Assembly: GCA_019359285.1 (NCBI GenBank)
Contig: JAHHHQ010000049.1
Location: 62,001 to 126,000, forward strand
DNA length: 64,000 nt
Source of the DNA: Nodosilinea sp. WJT8-NPBG4
GTDB taxonomy: Bacteria; Cyanobacteriota; Cyanobacteriia; Phormidesmidales; Phormidesmidaceae
Direction of reading: 5' to 3'
Shown: piece after piece, positions 16,601 to 25,165 of the stretch
Layout of the letters: each line of letters opens with the position of its first letter
Position numbering within the stretch: position 1 is the stretch's first letter
Made by a program: the position numbers and the translations under genes
Notes under the pieces: generated by a model
Database searches by the model: none
Told to the model about the DNA's origin: nothing
The model's input: the letters and a program-made list of their open reading frames with translations, nothing else

Positions 16601-18979
16601 TTCCACCAGCTTCTGAAAGGCTCGCTCATTGCGGCGCTTGCCGGGGCCATCAAATTCGGCGGGTTGCTTGGCATAGACGGTCTGGGCCAGGTTCATCTGC
16701 TCGACGACACACCGCACTAAGTCGGCATGGGTGAGGGATGATTTGGCGTTGAGGGCACGATTCAGCGCTGCTCGCAGCAGGCTGGTTTGTACAAAGTCGT
16801 TAAAGTGCCCGGCCTGGAGCGAAGCATCCTGACGGTTATCGGTGAAGCTGAGCACCTTTTGGGCGGTAGGTTCTACCGCATTGCTGCTTTTCAGCCGGTT
16901 TACAGTGGATAAGCATAACAGGGTCGTGGTGGTGCTGCGGCCTTCACTGCTGAGGCGAGAAAGCTTGGTAAATTCGCTCTTGCGGCGATCGTGGACGATC
17001 CCGCAATTGAGGCAAACGCTAAAGGGTTTGGGAGAGAACCAAAATTCGGTCCCGTCCAATAACGAATGGGTAACTCGGCCATTGGGTAGCACCCGCAGAC
17101 GTTGAGGGATGAATTGGGCGTACTCTTTTTTCGGCACCCGCCCTTCCCGCTTAGTTTCCCGGAACCAGGTATCTGGCAGGCGATCAGCCTCGCTTTCGTT
17201 CCATAGCCCTGGCTCGTTGAGGGTGAGGTAGCCTTCCTGAATGACTGACTCATCGGGATTGAAATCGAGCTGAGTGGGCAGAAGAGGCTGGATCTCGTCG
17301 CGATCGCGGTTGTAGAACACCATGTAGTAGTCCTGCCCGCATTCCCGACAAAACACTAGGGGGTAAAGTAGTCGGTCTTCTGTGGTGGCGTACTGACCTT
17401 CTAGCGTTAATTCTCGACTTTTTGCGGGTTCTGCTGTCGCATAAACGCTTCCGCCTTGGGAGATGAACTGGTGCAATCTAAAGGCTAAGCCTTTGGTTTT
17501 GCTGCCCCAGAGAAACATTTGCCGGAGTGTAGCCTGGCATAGCTCCAGAGGCGTCTGAGTTAACTCTGAGAGCTGTTGTGACCCAGTAGAAAGCGCGATC
17601 GGGGTGCGCCGGACCAGGTGACCCTCTTCGTCTTTCAGACCAAAGGCTAATTCCATCCAGGCGGCAAGGGGATGAGCTTGAAATGTGGCTAAGGACTGCT
17701 CGTCTTCGCTAGGCAGGGGCTGCGCAAGGGCTGTCTTCAATTCGTCAGGAGTTGGCTCTGGCTGTTTAATCGAACGCTCTAGGGTTTCATCGATCACATG
17801 CTTGGCTTTGACTTCGGTGCCAAAGAGCTTACTAGCGACCTCAGCAACGGTTTGTCTACGATCATCGCGGTTGCCCTCGGTGGACATGGTGGCGCTGGTG
17901 CCAATGCACAGGAAGTTTTGGCCGCAGCGCTGGCGCAGTTTACGCACCAGAATGGCAACATCGGCCCCCTGCCGCCCCCGATAGGTGTGCAACTCATCAA
18001 GCACGAGAAACTTCAAGTCGCTGGAGGCTACTAGCTTTTCTTCGTGGGTGCGGCTGAGCATTAGCTCCAGCATCACGTAGTTGGTGAGGATGATTTGGGG
18101 CGGATTGTTTTGAATGTCGGTCTTTTTGGTCAGGCTTTCCTGGCCGGTGTATTGCTCTACGCGAATGGGAGAGCCTGGTACCTGATCCAGGAATTTATCG
18201 AACTCTTTCTTTTGGGAGTTAATCAGAGCATTCATGGGGTAGACCAAAATGGCCCGCACTCCCTGAATGCCTGGATTGCGCAATAGATCGTCGATGATGG
18301 GCACAACGTAGGTCATGCTTTTGCCAGACCCGGTGCCTGTGGTCAAGACATAGGGCTGCTCTTGGCGGGCAATGCGAAAGGCCTGCTCTTGGTGGTACCT
18401 AAAGGGGTATTGGGAGACGTAGGCAGGGAAGTACCGAGCACAGTCTGGATGCAAGACACCTTGCTCGACTAATGGCCCAATATAGGCTCCAGGTTTGTAG
18501 GAGGGGTTGAGCTGTACCAATGGGTCGGGCCAAAGTTCGCCTTTTTCTAGCTCTTGATCAACGAAGGACTTAACTTTGCCGTCGCGAATTTTGAGAAAGC
18601 TTTCAATGTAGGTGCGGTAGTCGCCGATGACCTCGTCCCGCAGGTTAAAGATGTCGAGGGGAGTATGAGGCTCTGGATCGTCTTCTGGTAGGGCCAGGGC
18701 GGTAGGGGCAGAGACACGCCCCAGTCGAAAGTTAATTCTCGCAATGAGCTGCTCAGCAAAAGTCTCTGTCAGAGTGCTGGAGTCGATCACCTCAGAGAAC
18801 TCTAGTAAGTCCCAGCTTGAGGGGGCTACTGACAGCAAAAGATCGAGCTTGTCGTCGGGGGCTGTGGCTACCCCAGAGCAATCGATCCAAACATTGCCCA
18901 TGGCCATCAGTTGACCGATGGAGGCAATGAATTCATCCCCTTGCTGAAGCAGGTCTTGAAGTTTGACGGGTAGTTTCAT
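13619..18979 (-). CDS. Giant SF2 helicase with DUF1998 zinc domain and C-terminal nuclease-like domain
   Basis: This 1786-residue protein has a Walker A motif TGTGSGKS (near residue 216), a DEAD-box variant LDELHTYRGRQGADVA (near 328), GTSATMS, and a helicase C half with SPTMELGID and QRSGRAGRSGQ (near 1090). A DUF1998/MrfA-like zinc domain follows near 1600-1650, with EGGAGVL and CTQACYECLLSYRNQ. The last 90 residues (PDFLY, then CDGSVHDHPDQREQD and a GYSVLVLRY strand) resemble the Vsr/DUF559-type endonuclease fold; Phe-Cys stands where an acidic residue is often found. It begins 8 bp after the RelE-UvrD gene, so the two are co-transcribed. In DISARM the helicase (DrmA) and DUF1998 (DrmB) are separate proteins; this one could combine those roles. 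The link is by analogy. Confidence 0.85.
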   Translation of the reverse strand: MKLPVKLQDLLQQGDEFIASIGQLMAMGNVWIDCSGVATAPDDKLDLLLSVAPSSWDLLEFSEVIDSSTLTETFAEQLIARINFRLGRVSAPTALALPEDDPEPHTPLDIFNLRDEVIGDYRTYIESFLKIRDGKVKSFVDQELEKGELWPDPLVQLNPSYKPGAYIGPLVEQGVLHPDCARYFPAYVSQYPFRYHQEQAFRIARQEQPYVLTTGTGSGKSMTYVVPIIDDLLRNPGIQGVRAILVYPMNALINSQKKEFDKFLDQVPGSPIRVEQYTGQESLTKKTDIQNNPPQIILTNYVMLELMLSRTHEEKLVASSDLKFLVLDELHTYRGRQGADVAILVRKLRQRCGQNFLCIGTSATMSTEGNRDDRRQTVAEVASKLFGTEVKAKHVIDETLERSIKQPEPTPDELKTALAQPLPSEDEQSLATFQAHPLAAWMELAFGLKDEEGHLVRRTPIALSTGSQQLSELTQTPLELCQATLRQMFLWGSKTKGLAFRLHQFISQGGSVYATAEPAKSRELTLEGQYATTEDRLLYPLVFCRECGQDYYMVFYNRDRDEIQPLLPTQLDFNPDESVIQEGYLTLNEPGLWNESEADRLPDTWFRETKREGRVPKKEYAQFIPQRLRVLPNGRVTHSLLDGTEFWFSPKPFSVCLNCGIVHDRRKSEFTKLSRLSSEGRSTTTTLLCLSTVNRLKSSNAVEPTAQKVLSFTDNRQDASLQAGHFNDFVQTSLLRAALNRALNAKSSLTHADLVRCVVEQMNLAQTVYAKQPAEFDGPGKRRNERAFQKLVEYRLYEDLRKGWRFVQPNLEQCGLLAIEYDGIEEVCSSNSLWEKYPHRILLQATAQQRCEVVKAFLDQLRKDLVLDADLLQPENVEQLLREVNQAIADPWSFDVYEKLHEARWALWSQNDQGKAQVKLTARSKIGRFLRSERAWPWLNQPISEADYGELVRAFVGALADAGFLLQEQDKIQLRVDSLKWVAQKASHIPPDPMTAKRLQGSEVAFSEVNQFFQTFYEQSSSGIHNLEGREHTGQVKNEKRQEREAKFRDGKLATLFCSPTMELGIDISDLNIVHMRNVPPSPANYAQRSGRAGRSGQAALVITYASIGSGHDQYFFKRQDQMVAGVVVPPKLELGNQDLIRAHIHSIWLAHTGLSLENSMNQLLDLEQESYPLKESIRNQLLRASEGLEGCLTAAQAILQDGICQNDLTQTAWYSEDWLRYVLETALNSFDRACDRWRALYRDAVAQLETARQVIDRSARGNVTHEERKNAEALEREARRQIDLLVGQVKPGSGQTQFEFYPYRYFASEGFLPGYNFPRLPVRTYIQAGDDGEFISRPRVVAIREFAPGNIVYYEGSKFQISKTRTPVGGIEAAYQRVALCPTCGYFHDGDNSLREFCENCGAQLKADNRGNPSKLNRLLTMETMLTRRRERITCDEEERLKYGYNVTTHFRYSEGRTVVATVEAEDGTSLLKLTFGETAKLWRINRGLSRNRQEVGFKLNTATGLWGEIKQEKDQLVPDTLHSEVHLVVDDTCNVMMVEPCQVPADNSEAFLASFQYALQRAVQAAYKLEDDELASERLGQGHHILFWEASEGGAGVLSQILEDPKSFQRLAAEALDICHFNHEKESCTQACYECLLSYRNQFDHPLLNRHLIRPWLDQLAASNVCLHVDSGKRDEHYAWLRAQTDPSSDLERQVLDAIYKQGLKLPDNAQTLIEVASCKPDFLYTAEKIAIFCDGSVHDHPDQREQDQIDRDNLRYSAGYSVLVLRYDQDWRSQLSILSSLLS

Positions 18980-18987
18980 AACCTTGC

Positions 18988-21096
18988 CTATCTTTGCCAG
19001 GAGGGTGCAGTGAGGGATTCGAGCAGCATGGATGGGCTAGAGCGGGAGCCAATTACGGTCAGTGCTCGCATGGCTCTGGAACATCCCACGTAGAACAGTC
19101 GACGTTGTTCATCGATCGCAGCCGGGCTTTCTTCTTCAGGAAGGTTGGGGTCGAGTTTGGGCAAGCGTCCCTCTTGTAGACCAATCACGGCGACAAAAGG
19201 AAACTCTAAACCCTTGGCAGAATGCAGGGTGATCACTTTGACACAGGTGGCATTGAGATCGAGCTGATTGCCCTGAAAGAACTGGGTTTTGAGGCCCAGG
19301 CTCGACAGTCTCTCGGCAATGTCTTCGCCCATCTGGTTGCTGGGGCAAAGCACCGCCCCGCCGTGGAGCGGAATGCGGTAGGTCTTGGCTGCTTGAATGA
19401 AAAAGTCTCGGACTAATTGGGCCGTTTGATCGGCACTGTCGGTCATGAGCACGGTTGGAATATCACCTTGGTGAGGTGAGGGCTCTTGCACCAAGCACTC
19501 GGCATCGCCTGCATCGGTACCCTGGAGAATGACGGTACAGGCTGCCGTGATTTGGGCTGTGTTGCGATAGTTGCGTTTGAGCAACAGCGTTCGGCCTGTA
19601 ACCCGCAGGTCTTGGTGAATTTGCTTCCAGCTAAAGCCTCGTTGGTAGAGGGATTGCGAGGCATCAGCGGTAAGGTAGACCCCTTCTAATGTCGGCACTA
19701 GCCCTAGAAGAAAACGTAGGGAAACTGGGGACAAGTCTTGAGCTTCATCAATGACCACGGCTTGATAGGGTTTCTGGTCTAGTTTGAGGACGACATCTAG
19801 AGCCTGCATTCGCATTTGAGCCCAGGTGATCAGCCCGGTCTGCGCCATAAGTTGCCGCCAGCGCTGATAGGTGGCCCAGAGGGCTTCTCGCACAGGAGCC
19901 TTGAGGGGAATGCCGCGACCTCGGCGCTCATGGGCCAGGTAGGCTTCGAGGGTATCGATACCCCAGCCCTCAATGACGGCGTCAAATTCTTGGAGCAGAT
20001 AGGGGACGCCTAAACGCTGTAGGGTCTGCTGCCTCACCTGCCGGTCAAAGGCATTGCTGCCGGGCATAGGGACTGTTTTGATGGCTTCTTCTAGCAGGTT
20101 TTGGCTTTGGTAGTCTTGGACTAGCTTGGGTTTACCGTAGGTGGTGATGTACTGCCGATAGACCAGACCATCCACCGTGCTGACTTTGACGCCAGCTTTT
20201 TCGGGGGGCTGCTTTAGCAGTTGGGTGAGCAGTTGCTCGGAGTAGGCCACCAAGGCTTTGGTGTAGGTGGTGAAGAGAATCGGCTTGTATCCCTGGCTCA
20301 GCAGCGTTTCGACTCGGTAAAGGGCCAAAGTAGATTTGCCAGTGCCTGGGCCGCCCTTGACCAACACAGGGCCTTGTTTGCCAAAGTCTCGCAGAGCTTC
20401 TTGCTCGGGGTCGAGCTTGAGCAGAAAGGCGCTGAGGTTGCCTTCTACAAAGCGATCGAGGTCTTCGGGTTGCTGGAGAATGTACTCTCGCTGGGCCGAG
20501 ATCTCTTCTATGGGGCGGGGGTAGAGGTTATCAATAATGCGGCTGATGAGGTTCTCAGAGATGGGCAGCTCTAGAATGCCTTCGGCGTTGCTGACTTTGA
20601 GCACATCTGGCCAGTGGATAGCCGGAATTTGCCACTGCTGCAAGAGCGACTCGGTGAGCGCTACCGGCAAGGATGTGGTGATTTGACCAGTGGTAGAACT
20701 GCTCTCTGACCCAACATCTACACCGCCCTTGGAGGTTGAGGGCGGGGGGGCGGGGTCGCCTGCAATGGGCTGGGGGGTGAGAATGTTGTCGCTGGGTGGC
20801 GGGGAAGGGGCATCGAAGTCAGGGATTTCGATTTCGTAAGTGCGCTCGTCGCGCTTGCGGATGCTAAGGAGTTTGACCCAGCCTTGGCCAAAGCTATAGA
20901 ACAGCCGGTAGTCGCCCAGGCGCACGCGATACACGTTGTTGGTGTAGCCTTTAAGCTTCTTGGCGTCACCCTGAGCTGAGATAGGGTCTAGCTCAAGGGT
21001 TTTAACGACTTTACTGACTTTTTTCTGAACGGCCTGAGGCAGGTTCAGAAGCTCGTTGAAGAAGGTATCGGCTACGGAGATGGCCCAGGTAGTCAC
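18988..21096 (-). CDS. RelE/ParE-like domain fused to a UvrD-family helicase
   Basis: This 702-residue fusion has residues 1-95 with the RelE fold pattern: VYRVRLGDYRLFY followed by SIRKRDERTYE. The positions of RelE's R61, R81 and Y87 appear conserved. A Pro/Ser/Thr-rich linker (about 100-145) leads to an SF1A helicase with Walker A GGPGTGKST (near 250), Walker B VIDEAQDLS, QxxY-like motifs, and the C-terminal motifs LKRNYRN, TLHSAKGLEFP and RRLFYVGCSRA. The helicase would unwind DNA using ATP; whether the RelE part cleaves mRNA or serves as a docking domain is unknown. No separate RelB-like antitoxin gene is adjacent. It sits directly before the giant helicase, which suggests they act together on DNA. 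Confidence 0.87.
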   Translation of the reverse strand: MTTWAISVADTFFNELLNLPQAVQKKVSKVVKTLELDPISAQGDAKKLKGYTNNVYRVRLGDYRLFYSFGQGWVKLLSIRKRDERTYEIEIPDFDAPSPPPSDNILTPQPIAGDPAPPPSTSKGGVDVGSESSSTTGQITTSLPVALTESLLQQWQIPAIHWPDVLKVSNAEGILELPISENLISRIIDNLYPRPIEEISAQREYILQQPEDLDRFVEGNLSAFLLKLDPEQEALRDFGKQGPVLVKGGPGTGKSTLALYRVETLLSQGYKPILFTTYTKALVAYSEQLLTQLLKQPPEKAGVKVSTVDGLVYRQYITTYGKPKLVQDYQSQNLLEEAIKTVPMPGSNAFDRQVRQQTLQRLGVPYLLQEFDAVIEGWGIDTLEAYLAHERRGRGIPLKAPVREALWATYQRWRQLMAQTGLITWAQMRMQALDVVLKLDQKPYQAVVIDEAQDLSPVSLRFLLGLVPTLEGVYLTADASQSLYQRGFSWKQIHQDLRVTGRTLLLKRNYRNTAQITAACTVILQGTDAGDAECLVQEPSPHQGDIPTVLMTDSADQTAQLVRDFFIQAAKTYRIPLHGGAVLCPSNQMGEDIAERLSSLGLKTQFFQGNQLDLNATCVKVITLHSAKGLEFPFVAVIGLQEGRLPKLDPNLPEEESPAAIDEQRRLFYVGCSRAMRALTVIGSRSSPSMLLESLTAPSWQR

Positions 21097-21324
21097 GGCA
21101 GTCCAGAATGATAGGGCTTGGTGAGCTGATGAGTTGGAGGCGCCAATCTCAGGAAAATTATTCAGCTATCAGTAATTTTGCCCAGTCTACTTAGGTAACC
21201 TTCGGCAAGTTGAGAGAACTTCATGAAGATTTTTCATTGTGCTATTGAAGACAATTGAGACAAGATGAAAAAATACTCCAAAAGCGCATAAAAATACGCC
21301 GGCTCGTTAGGCGTTTTCAATATT

Positions 21325-24300
21325 TTATTGCAAGGGAATTTCATCTGATGCTGATGAAATTCTCGTAACATAGCCTTGGAAATCTTCTGCTTTAACCATC
21401 TCAAAGCTCTCACTTATTTCTAACAATGCCTGGGTTTCTAGGAATTCTCTTTGACTTGTCTCACCCTCATATTCACTGAGCCAGTCTGGCGGTTCCTTTA
21501 AAAAGGAGTTCATCAAAGTTGGATCTTCAGAGAATGAATCAATCCCAAGATAAAAGTTGCCAGTCATAGCTTCAGAATCGTTTCTGGATTTAGCTCGCCA
21601 ACCCTTTTTAGGTAAATATTGTATTAGTCGTCCTAGCTTTTTTCTATTTAAGACTAGAATAAATTTTTCCCTTGGCTCACAATAGATCTCATATATTGGT
21701 ATATCAAAACCAGTAAACTCTAGCCAGCCAGCCAAACTTTGAAGATCATTTTCAGAAACAAGATTTTGATTTGTCCATTTGGACTTAAACTCGCTATGCT
21801 TTCTAAAAAAGTTATTCAAACTGGAATTTATAGCGAGGATGAAGACATTATCTATATCCTCTTCAAACATTTCTAGAGTATCGGAAAAGTTCTCGTGGTC
21901 AACTGGCATACTCCAATTTATCAGCGTCTCTAGAAGATTGGAGTCTTCATCAACAGCATATTGACGACCGTAAGTCTCACCCACTTGAATATAGTGCGAA
22001 TGCCAGTCCTCAAAAAAAGCTGCCTTATCCAAGATGCTCCCGGATGCGAATTGCTCTTTAAGCTCGTCAGACTCTGATTGACTTCTATCTTCAAAAAGAT
22101 CGTAATTAACGAATATTTTACGTATTTTGACGGCCTTTTCAAATGATTTTTTAAAGTTGTTCCTGAATTCCTGAATCCTAGTTTTGCTAATAGTCTTTGT
22201 TTTCAGCAATTGGTTGAGATGAATTTCTATTTTTGACTTTAGAGTTTTCATAAATAGATCGAAACCAAAGTCAAACCACAGCTCTGATTGGGTTAAATCA
22301 AATCCAACGTTTTCAGCCATAGATTGGTCTTGGTAGATCTGGCTGCCTAATATAACATAGCGATCTATAGAGTCGTTTAAACTACTAAGAAAATGAATAT
22401 CGGTTTTGGCAGGGATGCGGAAGGTTTCTATACGTTGTTGCAATATCTCACGAGTTTGGCCCTTTACCTGAAGCGCTTTCATTAGAAGTAATAAAAAATA
22501 CTTGTCAAAATAGATTCTTGCCCCATGATGATCATCCCAGTAGATCGAGAATTTAGACTCGAAATAATCCCGTCTCGAATATTGAGCGATTACACCTTCA
22601 AGAGTTAGAGGCACAATACTATGATTAAGCCACATAGCATCTGAGTCAGGAGGTTGATTAAACTCCCACATATGCTTAATATAGTCATATCTTTGTTTGA
22701 ATAAACAATAAGCACCGAATGCAATCAATAAGCTATCTAAATTCTTTTTCTTAATTAAGTTGGTTAAGTCTTTCCTGACTTGGTTTGGCATGTCACCTAT
22801 CACTTCATCTTTGTGACAGAGGCTTCTTATTTCTTCAATATTAGAAATAGGTTCCATCTTATCCAAAAATTCAATGTAATCCTTAGGCGACATAGCTTTT
22901 TCATAAAAAGATTCAAGCTCATCGAATCTCTGCTCTAGCAAATACTTAGCATTTGCTCTTGAATAATCTTCGACAAGTTTTACTTCAAGCATGTCTTTAT
23001 AGTCAGCAGGAGATACAAGCTTTCCTGAAGGAAGATGAATGCCATTTGTCAGATTGGAAATCAGTCTTTCGTAAATTTCCGTTGCCCCTTTTGATATTAA
23101 AAATTGAGCACTACGAAAGAAGTACTCGTTGAATAGATCAAGATAGGAAAGTTCAAAACTATCAGCAGTAGCGTCAAATACAATATTTGCATACCACCCG
23201 ATAGACGCAGTATTAGCCGACATAGTGTCTTTTGCAGAAATAGCCTTCCTCTGAATCAGCGAAAAGCTGTTTAGTACTTGCTTGACAAATAATTCATTTC
23301 CAGGCTTCTGAGACATGTCGCGTAGAAGCTTTACAAAGTTCACAAGCGCAAAGTTTCCTATTTCCAAATTTTTGGCTTCGGCAGCAACCTCATGAATTCT
23401 TGAAAATTGGCTTATTGCCAAAGTAAAAGTAATAAAATATTTTTCTGGCTTAAGATTGATTAGGAATTGGGTATCTCTATCTATATCTTGATATTCTTCA
23501 TGGAAATCAGGAGGAAGTAGTAATTTCTCAAACTCTTCGGGATGGCTGAATTTCAAGTCAAGAAAGTCTTTGATGACTATACGCATCTCTCTAAGTGTCT
23601 GAGTGAGATACTTGTCGCTCCTTCTATTCCTAACTTCATAAGACAAAATATCGCCAACCCCTTCAAAAGCTGAAATAAGTTTGTTTTGCTTTTCAATAAG
23701 GACCTCAGGCTTTATTTTATCTGTTGAATTAAGTTTGATTAGACCTTGCATGTCAGCCAACAGTTGAGCAACTAACAATTCTGTGTCGACTGCATATCTT
23801 CTCAATACCAAAAAGAAGGAAATTAAAAGTATTGTGCTTGTGATAAAGAGCGTGATAACAAGCCATGCTAATGCCCTAGCTAGAGGGGGTTCAACTTCGT
23901 CTGAATTGCTCGACGAGAAGAATTTCAGGAGAGTTGCAATAATAACGCTAGAAATAAGTAAATAGGGTAGTGTCCTTACTTGCCACTCTTTGTTGAATTT
24001 CTTGATAATGACACCTGAGTGATATCTTTCAGAAATTCTGGAGACGATCTCTAAGCTCAATGGATAAGCTATAGCAACAACTGCCCCCTGAAAAGCTATA
24101 ACATCTGATAGGAAGTCAAAATTTGGAACGAAGTATTTCAGGAATAAAAAAACACCCATGAAAGACTGGGTGATGATGGAAAGAGCCGTCCTTAGTGAGT
24201 ATTGAAATGTCTGGCTCGCTAAAGTATATGATTCTGCGAAGCTAGGAAAGCCCTTTACTAAAAAGAACCCAGTAAAAAATAGCTCTATTTTTCGATAGCC

Positions 24301-24405
24301 TCCTTGCGTAAAAGATTCAATTGAATGCTTCGATTCTTTTCTAAATTTTCTCAAAAATGCACCTCTCTTTAAGATGATGAGTATTTTTTCAATTACAGCA
24401 CGCAT
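21325..24405 (-). CDS. Large membrane protein of unknown family
   Basis: I do not recognise this 1026-residue protein. The first 230 residues contain about four or five hydrophobic segments (near 38-60, 72-95, 100-120, 145-165 and 175-200). The remaining 800 residues are soluble, charged and helix-rich, with no obvious nucleotide-binding or nuclease motif. The gene is notably AT-rich compared with the helicases on either side and with the chromosome, suggesting a separate origin. It follows the ParB-like gene by 31 bp, so it may be in the parA transcript; 228 bp separate it from the RelE-UvrD gene. A membrane-linked effector or sensor for the cluster is possible but is inference only. Confidence 0.75.
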   Translation of the reverse strand: MRAVIEKILIILKRGAFLRKFRKESKHSIESFTQGGYRKIELFFTGFFLVKGFPSFAESYTLASQTFQYSLRTALSIITQSFMGVFLFLKYFVPNFDFLSDVIAFQGAVVAIAYPLSLEIVSRISERYHSGVIIKKFNKEWQVRTLPYLLISSVIIATLLKFFSSSNSDEVEPPLARALAWLVITLFITSTILLISFFLVLRRYAVDTELLVAQLLADMQGLIKLNSTDKIKPEVLIEKQNKLISAFEGVGDILSYEVRNRRSDKYLTQTLREMRIVIKDFLDLKFSHPEEFEKLLLPPDFHEEYQDIDRDTQFLINLKPEKYFITFTLAISQFSRIHEVAAEAKNLEIGNFALVNFVKLLRDMSQKPGNELFVKQVLNSFSLIQRKAISAKDTMSANTASIGWYANIVFDATADSFELSYLDLFNEYFFRSAQFLISKGATEIYERLISNLTNGIHLPSGKLVSPADYKDMLEVKLVEDYSRANAKYLLEQRFDELESFYEKAMSPKDYIEFLDKMEPISNIEEIRSLCHKDEVIGDMPNQVRKDLTNLIKKKNLDSLLIAFGAYCLFKQRYDYIKHMWEFNQPPDSDAMWLNHSIVPLTLEGVIAQYSRRDYFESKFSIYWDDHHGARIYFDKYFLLLLMKALQVKGQTREILQQRIETFRIPAKTDIHFLSSLNDSIDRYVILGSQIYQDQSMAENVGFDLTQSELWFDFGFDLFMKTLKSKIEIHLNQLLKTKTISKTRIQEFRNNFKKSFEKAVKIRKIFVNYDLFEDRSQSESDELKEQFASGSILDKAAFFEDWHSHYIQVGETYGRQYAVDEDSNLLETLINWSMPVDHENFSDTLEMFEEDIDNVFILAINSSLNNFFRKHSEFKSKWTNQNLVSENDLQSLAGWLEFTGFDIPIYEIYCEPREKFILVLNRKKLGRLIQYLPKKGWRAKSRNDSEAMTGNFYLGIDSFSEDPTLMNSFLKEPPDWLSEYEGETSQREFLETQALLEISESFEMVKAEDFQGYVTRISSASDEIPLQ

Positions 24406-24436
24406 TACCTAGTACTACCCATGATTTGGCCATGAA

Positions 24437-25162
24437 TTAGTACATGCCGCTCCAGGTATCGATGATGGCGAGCATTCGTTTGTCGCCGAGGCCATCGACT
24501 CGTTCGACGATGTCGGTGAAGGATTTGAATTTGGTCTTCTTCCGTTCTTTTTCGATGCTTTTGAGCATTCGTTCGGCGGTTTTGCCGCGCACGTTGGCGG
24601 AGGCCAGCTTTTGGGCTAGTTCGGGCAGGCTGAGGTTGTTGAAGGCGTCGAGGGGTTCTACCCGTTGGGGGAGCTGGGCTTTGAGGTCGTTGACGGTTTG
24701 CTCTAGGCGGTTGATTGCGCGATCTTGGGAGTGCTTAAGGTCGCGGATGGCTTCATCTAGGCGGGATTCTAGGTTGGTGATGCGGAGGTCAGATTCGCCA
24801 GCGGGGGCGGGGGTTGCTGCTGGGGTTGGCTGATCTGAGGTTGCCGTGGGCTGTGGTGTTGGACTGAGGAGGGCGGCCTGCTCGACTGCTGCCTCCTGCT
24901 GTTTGGGAGAGATAACAAAGGCGTTGATCATTTCGCCTTTGCGGGGGTCGAGTTCTTTAGCGCGAACGGCGGCGTAGTACTTCAGGTCTCCGGCTAGGAC
25001 TTCGTAGGTTTCGGCCCCTGTTTGTTTGAGCAGGAGGGGAGAGAGCAAGGCCCCGGTGGATAGAATACTTTGGGCGAGGGTTTCTAGCTGGTCTACTTTG
25101 AAGTTGGATCGCGGTGTGGTGGATGTGATGCTTTTGACATCGACTAGGTAGTATTCGGTCAT
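24437..25162 (-). CDS. ParB-like protein with C-terminal helix-hairpin-helix
   Basis: This 241-residue protein has an N-terminal ParB/Srx-like fold (residues 1-90; PRSNFKVDQLETLAQSI, then GALLSPLLLK and YEVLAGDLKYYAAVRA). A Pro/Thr/Ala-rich linker and a coiled segment (about 130-180) follow, and the end has an HhH-like unit (FTDIVERVDGLGDKRM). The gene begins 3 bp after parA, as expected for a partition pair. It lacks an obvious ParB central HTH, so it is not a standard centromere-binding ParB. It may segregate the excised element or act as a DNA-binding partner of the ATPase in the defence-like cluster. Confidence 0.75.
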   Translation of the reverse strand: MTEYYLVDVKSITSTTPRSNFKVDQLETLAQSILSTGALLSPLLLKQTGAETYEVLAGDLKYYAAVRAKELDPRKGEMINAFVISPKQQEAAVEQAALLSPTPQPTATSDQPTPAATPAPAGESDLRITNLESRLDEAIRDLKHSQDRAINRLEQTVNDLKAQLPQRVEPLDAFNNLSLPELAQKLASANVRGKTAERMLKSIEKERKKTKFKSFTDIVERVDGLGDKRMLAIIDTWSGMY

Positions 25163-25165
25163 GGA

